From assembly GCA_018857735.1 (NCBI GenBank), contig JABMCL010000968.1, positions 665,001 through 729,000 of the forward strand: a stretch of DNA of 64,000 nt. The letters run 5' to 3'. A model generated the notes under the pieces. That model was not told the origin of the DNA, ran no database searches, and saw only the letters and a list, made by a program, of their open reading frames with translations. The position numbers and the translations under genes are program-made. Source of the DNA: Alviniconcha marisindica. Lineage: Eukaryota; Mollusca; Gastropoda; Provannidae. Of this stretch, positions 58,250-64,000 are shown one piece after another. Numbering within the stretch: the first letter of the stretch is position 1; every line of letters begins with the position of its first letter.

Positions 58250-61200
58250 TGTGTGCATCTCTCCACACAAATCTGTGTCTCTCTCATGTATGTATGTGGG
58301 TGGGTGTGCATCTCTCCACATAAATTTGTGTCTCTCTCATGTATGTATGTGGGTGGGTGTGCATCTCTACACACAAATTTGTGTCTCTCTCATGTACATA
58401 TATGGGTGGGTGTGCATCTCTCCATGCATGTGTGCTTGCAGGTGTATTTGCATGCACATGTGTGATCCCACATCCCCCATCCCACACACCTCCCTCACCT
58501 GTAGGCCCAGCAACTGGTGGAGAAGCTTCATCCTTCTCTGCAGTCAGGTTGGTCAACGACGGCACTTTCTGCGGCCTCACCCTGGAACTACCTGATGTGC
58601 TGGAATCGGAGGCCACGGCCGCGGCTGCTGTCGCCTGGAAGCCCTGACTGGTCTGAGAGTTGCTGGAGAAGTCCCGCAGCGACCGTGGAGTCAAGTCCCC
58701 TTGAGGCACCTCAGTGAGAAACTGCGCTTCAGCCGCCGACGCCGTGGTGCCTTCCATCACGCCTGAGGAGAACATACGGTACCTTGCATGACCCAGGCAA
58801 CAGCCAGACCTTGCATGACCCAGGCAACGGTCAGACCTTGCATGACCCAGGCAACGGTCAGACCTTGCATGACCCAGGCAACGGTCAGACCTTGCATGAC
58901 CCAGGCAACGGACAGACCTTGCATGACCCAGGCAGCGGTCAGACCGTGCATGACCCAGGCAGCGGTCAGACCTTGCATGACCCAGGCAGCGGTCAGACCG
59001 TGCATGACCCAGGCAGCGGTCAGACCGTGCATGACCCAGGCAGCGGACAGACCTTGCATGACCCAGGCAGCGGTCAGACCGTGCATGACCCAGGCAGCGG
59101 TCAGACCGTGCATGACCCAGGCAGCGGTCAGACCTGCATGACCCAGGCAGCGGACAGACCTGCATGACCCAGGCAGCGGTCAGACCGTGCATGACCCAGG
59201 CAGCGGTCAGACCGTGCATGACCCAGGCAGCGGTCAGACCTTTCATGACCCAGGCAGCGGTCAGACCTTGCATGACCCAGGCAGCGGTCAGACCGTGCAT
59301 GACCCAGGCAGCGGTCAGACCGTGCATGACCCAGGCAGCGGTCAGACCGTGCATGACCCAGGCAGCGGTCAGACCGTGCATGACCCAGGCAGCAGGCAGA
59401 CCGTGCATGACCCAGGCAGCGGTCAGACCGTGCATGACCCAGGCAGCGGTCAGACCGTGCATGACCCAGGCAGCGGTCAGACCGTGCATGACCCAGGCAA
59501 CGGTCAGACAGAAAACTGGTAAAAGGATGGCAGAAGATCAAGTGACTGACCACACCTAGGTCCAGAACATCAAACAAATCTCCTGTCACCATTGTCATCA
59601 TTTTCCTGTCTGGGATGAGAAGGTGTACATGCTGAGAAATCAAAATGTTTTATCACTGAATTTGAAAATGATTAACAAATATCTATCAGAAAACGTATCG
59701 AAACTTTCAAAGGGTTTAGAATGAGCGCAAAACACAAGGACACAACAAATCAATGTGTTAATGTGTTACCATAAAAGCTCTTCAAAGTGATAAACTATCA
59801 TTTTACATCACGGACAAATGACCCATCTCTCCGCATTGTGTGGCTCTCCTCTTCGTCAGCAATTAAAAAATCATACCCGCTCACCATATTCGCAAAAGCC
59901 ACTGCAACCACCACATCAACGCACCACATCCCCAACACACCTGATCCTGCAACCACCACATCAACGCACCACATCCCCAACACATCTGATCCTGCCAGAG
60001 GAAATGGGCACCAAATTCCCCAAACGTCTCGACACAAACAAACAAAACCCACATCAACTCACCAGAAGGTGGCAGCGCAAAAAGCACTCGGGCTGTCAAA
60101 TCCCGAGCAGCACCAAGCGCTGCCTGCCTGTCGCTGCGCTGGCTGTCCAGCGCCTCCTGCGACTTGCCTGTGTTGTTGCCCGAAAAGGCACCAGAGTCCA
60201 CAGCGTTCTGGGAAGTGTTGTCCTCGGAGGTGGACCCGTTGTGTCGCTGGCCGGTGTCCAGGCTGATCTCCCGAGCGCTGAGCAGCTGACGGCTGACGTC
60301 GGAGAGGACCTCCCGCGTGCCCGTCATGGAGGAACTGGTCTGGATGGTGCTCAGGCCGGAGTGAGTGCCCGTCAGGATGTCCGCCGATCGAGCGCTGGCT
60401 GGCTGGTTGGCGTCGACGTCGGAGTCCTCACAGGACAGACGGAGGCGCAGTCGCTGGGTCATGCCGTCCAGGTCTCTCAGCTGCTGTCTGTAAAGATATC
60501 GTAAGAACAACTTCAAAAACAGTTTCAACCACAGAGTCATGATGCAGCATTCCGACAATGGCAGTGGTCAGCAAATTTGCCTAGGCAATAAATACACTGT
60601 ACTCACACACCAAAGATCCTCAGCAGTTTCGTTTTAAACATTTTCCACAATTCAATGCTACGAAACCACAACCTAAGACCTTAATTAATGTCAACGAATC
60701 AACATCAGGACAAAAGCACATGCCATCACTACCTGTTGTGCAGCCAGGGAAACTAAATCATAATCTTGAGAGAGTTCTCCCACAGCCGAAGCTATAAGGT
60801 TTGTGAGGACATATCCCTTGCTGGTCTGACTTGTGACGTGAGGGCAGATCTAACGGGATAATGTAAAACACATAACATATCTGACGTAGATCTCCCCATA
60901 AAATGACATGAGGCACATGACAGATCTCCCCATGGAATGACACGAGACACATGACATATCTGACATAGAATCTCCCATAAAATGACACAATGCACATGAC
61001 AGACCTCCCCATTGAATGACATGAGACACATGACATATCTGACACTGATCTCCCCATAAAATGACATGAGACACATGACAGATCTCCCCATGGAATGACA
61101 TGAGACACATGACAGCAGATCTCTCCACAGAATGACATGAGATGCATGACAGATTTCCCCATGGAATGACATAAGACACATGACATATTTGACATAGATC

Positions 61201-63530
61201 TCCCCATGAAATGACACAAAGCATATGACAGATCTCCCCATGGAATGACATGACACACATGACAGCAGATCTCTCGATAGAATGAAACATGACAGATCTC
61301 CCCATGGAATGATATGCGACATGTGACAGATCTCCCCATGGAATGGCATGAGACACATGACAGATCTCCCCATGGAATGACATGAGACACATGACAGATA
61401 ACCCCATGGAATGACATGAGACACATGACAGATCTCCCCATGGAATGACATGAGACACATGACAGATCTCCCCCATGGAATGACACGAGACACATGACAG
61501 ATCTCCCCATGGAATGACACAAGACGCATGGCCACGTCTGAAACATCCGTTCAGCCACAGCATCCCTACATCGACCGCCGCATCCGTCACCAACACACCT
61601 GAGTGAGGAGAACAGCATGGACTTGGAGGAGTCCCCGGCGCCAGAAGAGGACACAGGAGGTGCGGCAAACCGCGGCTGCCAGGTCTCCGGCAGCACGGGA
61701 GCAGCGGGCAGAGACGACGGAGCCTCTGCGCCGTTGATGCGGATGTTGTTGGCCATGCCGGAGAGGAAGCTGAAGCCGGCCACGGGCTCGCCAGGCTGGC
61801 AGAATGAGCCACCAATCTGTGGGAACACACGGCAGGGAAAGTGATGCCTGGCTGCTCACACTTTTTCCTCTAGTTAGTAACCCTAAGAAAAGGAGAAATG
61901 GGGAACTTTGGGGGAGGAGGGGGGATGGGGATGGGGAAGAGACCATTTTATAGGTAAATCCATACATGCCTGTTGGTCCTGAAATGTCTGCATTTGAAAA
62001 ATGATGCTTCACCCTGTTCATCACAACCCACCTAAGTGGTGAATATCTACATGCTTATGTCATAAAATGCAGCGACTGCATCATCATCATCAACAATTTA
62101 TTAGCAACTGAGTTTAATGTCCTGTCAACCACACAGGGTCATCTCAGCAATCGAAAGCCAAATTCATCCAAATGAATGAACAATCCCACTTTGGACCCCT
62201 TGTGGCAATCCTTCACAATATCCACAATCAAACAACAATCCTTCACAATATCCACAATCAAACAACGATCCTTCACAATATTCACAAACAACAATCCTTC
62301 ACAATATCCACAACCAAACGATCCTTCACGTTATCCCCAGTCAAACAACAATCCTTCACAATATCCACAAACTACAAACTTCCACATTATCCATAATCAA
62401 ACAACGATCCTTCACATTATCCACAATCAAACAACAATCCTTCACATTATCCACAATCAAACAACAAAAAAGAGGACACTGGAACTTACAGAAGACAGGA
62501 TGCTGATGGACGCTCCTCCAGTGGCTGAAATGCTGTTGCCCGGGGCAACCAGGTCAACTGGTGTGATGCTCACCTGAAAGTAACCGTGCTGACAATTCAC
62601 CTATGTATTCCTGAAGACAAGTTTGATGAAGAAAAGAAAAGAAAACAAACAAGTTTGCTGACAGCTTCTGGGTCAAGTACAAAAGACCTTTCAGTACAGG
62701 CAGGAAAGCTGAAAGGGTCACTTAGTTCCTGGCTGAAAGGGTCACTTAGTTCTTGGCTGAAAGGGTCACTTAGTTCCTGGCTGAAAGGGTCACTTAGTTC
62801 TTGGCTGAAAGGGTCACTTAGTTCTTGGCTGAAAGGGTCACTTAGTTCTTGGCTGAAAGGGTCACTTAGTTCTTGGCTGAAAAGGTCACTTACTTCTTGG
62901 CTGAAAGGGTCACTTAGTTTTTCGCTGTTAACCTGGCTGAAAGGGTGAATGCCTGAGGTGAGTATCAGTATGCATTTCAAGAGAGCAACACAGGTGGATG
63001 TGTTCTGGCGTACCTGTGTGCATGTGTGTGGAAAGGGGGGCAGCAGACGGGGTCAACAGATGGGGTACATTTACATGATGTTAAGAGTGCTGCTGCAAGG
63101 CTGTAAGCTGTCCAAGATAGGTGTCAGGCTGTCAACAACTTTCTCATTGGCAACATCTTCACCTCCCACCAGCATTATCTCACTTACCACTAGTTTAAGT
63201 TTAACATAGGTCTTTTCTTCTTCTTTTTCTTCTTATTGTCATCTATTGTCACAGACGTAAGCCCAGTTCTTTCTTTATTCACCAGAAGCCAATAAAATGA
63301 TTGAATTCAACGGACAGAACTGATCTGAGTGGAATTGCATCACAAGTACAGTTCATAACTGCAATAACAGCAGCTTCATTCCACTGGGAGAAATTCAAAT
63401 ACCTTGATCTGTCCCCGACTCTGTCCATTGAAGTCCACAATGTTGTACCAGCCACAGATCTGCCGCAGACCGGAATTCAGGGCACTCAAATCCACAGACA
63501 CAAAGCCCAGCACCCGATCACTGGACTTGT
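54868..63530 (-). CDS. C2CD3: C2CD3 (C2 domain-containing protein 3), 3' part, seven exons
   Basis: Exons in transcription order: 63530-63403, 62573-62490, 61816-61599, 60487-60063, 58762-58499, 57635-56035, 55041-54868. All introns are GT-AG and all phases agree; about 963 residues are in the window. C2CD3 acts at the distal end of centrioles in distal appendage assembly and ciliogenesis (known for the family). The identification rests on the C2-domain end in the first exon ([20 protein letters not shown], then GWYNIVDF and GQIKV) followed by a long disordered Ser/Glu-rich tail, as in vertebrate C2CD3. The C-terminus ends [11 protein letters not shown]. The N-terminal and earlier C2 domains lie beyond the window. 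CEP120-type proteins also carry C2 domains but lack this tail arrangement. The name comes from recognition, not from a search. Confidence 0.8.
55195..55880. repeat. ~33-bp minisatellite in the last C2CD3 intron
   Basis: About 20 copies containing CCAGCACCCCTGTCAAGCCC and CACCTGTTACAGG. Not related to the neighbouring exons. Confidence 0.93.
56035..57635 (-). CDS. C2CD3: C2CD3 large exon with three LLSNVEL motifs
   Basis: A 1601-nt exon, acceptor TTTGTTTGCAG, donor CCACAG|GTCAGT, phase 1 in and 0 out, 533 full codons, all open. It is acidic and Ser-rich ([23 protein letters not shown]) and predicted disordered from composition. The short motif LLSNVEL occurs three times, at 56863-56883, 56656-56676 and 56587-56607. 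The exon ends [17 protein letters not shown]. The open frame also extends past both splice sites, to 57669 upstream and 56020 downstream, but the splice sites and phases support the shorter exon. Confidence 0.92.
57785..57935. repeat. ~30-bp degenerate array in a C2CD3 intron
   Basis: About five copies containing CTATAGTCCCTGACTTG and AACAGTA. Confidence 0.75.
58195..58450. repeat. (GT)n and 58-bp array
   Basis: (GT)n at 58199-58253, then four copies with GGTGTGCATCTCTCCACACA and TTGTGTCTCTCTCATGTA. Confidence 0.9.
58499..58762 (-). CDS. C2CD3: C2CD3 exon
   Basis: Acceptor TTCTCCTCAG, donor CTACAG|GTGAGG, phase 1/1, 264 nt. It begins [20 protein letters not shown], continues [19 protein letters not shown] and an Ala run, and ends SPPVAGPT. 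The 27-bp array 58772-59513 starts just upstream of the acceptor but is not related to the exon. Confidence 0.88.
58772..59513. repeat. 27-bp minisatellite, about 27 copies
   Basis: Unit contains CATGACCCAGGCAGCGGTCA; two unit types (GACCTTG and GACCGTG) are interspersed. It lies just upstream of a C2CD3 acceptor but shares no sequence with the exon. Confidence 0.96.
60063..60487 (-). CDS. C2CD3: C2CD3 exon
   Basis: Acceptor TCTTTACAG, donor TTCTG|GTGAGT, phase 2 in and 1 out. It begins with a short helical segment [17 protein letters not shown], then Ser/Asp/Thr-rich sequence that looks disordered, ending VLFALPPS. Confidence 0.88.
60865..61540. repeat. ~35-bp minisatellite in a C2CD3 intron
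   Basis: About 19 copies containing GATCTCCCCATGGAATGACA and TGAGACACATGACA. Confidence 0.95.
61599..61816 (-). CDS. C2CD3: C2CD3 exon
   Basis: Acceptor GTTCCCACAG, donor CTCAG|GTGTGT, phase 0 in and 2 out. It begins [20 protein letters not shown] and continues as Ala/Pro/Ser-rich linker. Its 5' end (minus sense) abuts an intron with no array; the 3' intron carries the 60865-61540 minisatellite. Confidence 0.88.
62095..62155 (-). repeat. SINE-tail-like repeat family member (reversed)
   Basis: TTAATGTCCTGTCAACCACA then GGGTCATCTCAG is the complement of the same family. It lies in a C2CD3 intron. Confidence 0.45.
62205..62475. repeat. ~30-bp minisatellite in a C2CD3 intron
   Basis: About nine copies containing CAATCCTTCACAATATCCAC and AATCAAACAA. 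Confidence 0.9.
62490..62573 (-). CDS. C2CD3: C2CD3 exon: end of the C2 domain
   Basis: An 84-nt exon, phase 0/0, acceptor TACTTTCAG, donor TCTTCT|GTAAGT. It encodes [20 protein letters not shown] and then ASISILSS. Its length is divisible by three. Confidence 0.85.
62695..62945. repeat. 24-bp minisatellite, about 10 copies
   Basis: Unit contains GAAAGGGTCACTTAGTTC and TTGGCT; nearly identical copies. Confidence 0.95.
63403..63530 (-). CDS. C2CD3: C2CD3 exon: C-terminal half of a C2 domain
   Basis: Acceptor TTGTGTTGCAG, donor ATCAAG|GTATTT, phase 1 in and 0 out. It encodes [33 protein letters not shown] and GQSRGQIK, the last strands of a C2 beta-sandwich. The domain continues into the next exon with VSITPVDL. 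Confidence 0.9.
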
Positions 63531-64000
63531 CTGCAACACAACACGCCTTTGGGTTCCGCTGTCATGCAAATGGGCATCATCCACTCGTTCTTTTCAAAGA
63601 TACGATTGTTTATTGTTCATGCTAAAATCACACAAGGAAATCTGTCTCTTGTCTGCTCATTATGTAACATTAAATTATAATTAATGCACATGCACACACA
63701 CGCACACACACCTACATAATTTACAGACAAGCAGCAAACACATCCGGGGATCCAGCATAAAATTACTGTCACATAAAGACAATCTAAAAGACTCATTAAA
63801 TGCATACAGTAAACTCACATACACACAAAACAGATTCAATGACTGTGAATAAAAAGTCAGTTGTCAACAGAGAATGTGGGAGCATGCAGCTACAGCAATG
63901 ATGACTTATTCCCAATTCCACACTTTAACTGTGAAGACTCAAGCAAGATGATTTTGTCGCTGCCTGTTCATGCACTACACGTGCTTAAAACACAAACACC
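63531..64000 (-). other. C2CD3: C2CD3 intron, right edge
   Basis: AT-rich intronic sequence with a short CA-rich stretch at about 63690-63712. No further C2CD3 exon recognised before the edge. Confidence 0.5.

Noticed and set aside
58284..59489. 401-codon minus-strand frame (HGLTAAWVM repeats) and plus-strand partners
   Set aside because: Translation of the 27-bp minisatellite; only 58499-58762 is a supported C2CD3 exon.
60758..61828. 356-codon minus-strand frame upstream of a C2CD3 exon
   Set aside because: It joins the real exon 61599-61816 to the downstream minisatellite by read-through past the donor; splice phases support the short exon.

Overview
The window is animal nuclear DNA, most likely from a mollusc and probably a gastropod snail. 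The genes are split by GT-AG introns, tRNA-derived SINE pieces are present, long (GT)n tracts and minisatellites fill roughly half of the sequence, and nothing is operon-like. The snail placement rests on the general look of the dispersed repeats and is inference; no search was run. Almost every long open frame here is a translation of a minisatellite or of (GT)n and is not a gene.

Two convergent genes were reconstructed by hand from splice sites and codon phase. Gene 1 (+ strand, 522-46354) has 19 coding exons whose phases agree at every junction, giving about 999 residues. It is acidic and low-complexity at the N-terminus, Ser/Pro-rich in the middle, then carries three IQ (calmodulin-binding) motifs, an EF-hand-like helical segment and a highly charged Glu/Lys/Arg tail. 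I cannot name it with certainty. Gene 2 (- strand, 63530 down to 54868) is the 3' part of C2CD3, the centriole distal-end/ciliogenesis scaffold: the end of a C2 domain, long disordered Ser/Glu-rich regions with three copies of LLSNVEL, and the C-terminus. Seven exons agree in phase; upstream exons lie beyond position 64000. The genes end tail to tail about 8.5 kb apart.

Layout: 1-520 minisatellites; 522-4883 gene 1 exons 1-3; 4884-21000 a 16-kb intron made mostly of minisatellites, with a hairpin-rich MITE at 6526-6745; 21001-33010 exons 4-10 with very long UG tracts; 33514-46354 exons 11-19, with an array in nearly every intron; 46355-54867 intergenic and UTR sequence with 3'-end repeats, a SINE, a purine-rich array and a repeat-poor AT-rich stretch; 54868-63530 C2CD3 exons with intronic arrays; 63531-64000 an unremarkable intron.

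The most unusual observation is that in gene 1 the minisatellites are built from the splice junctions themselves. At exons 9, 12, 13, 16 and 17 the repeat unit is aligned with the acceptor, and at four of these it contains the acceptor plus the first bases of the exon. The exon 12 donor has been copied into four 23-nt mini-exons that keep both splice sites. At exons 9 and 17 the unit is 30 or 39 bp (multiples of three), stop-free and in frame with the exon, so each upstream copy is a potential in-frame alternative acceptor. The C2CD3 junctions in the same window show none of this.
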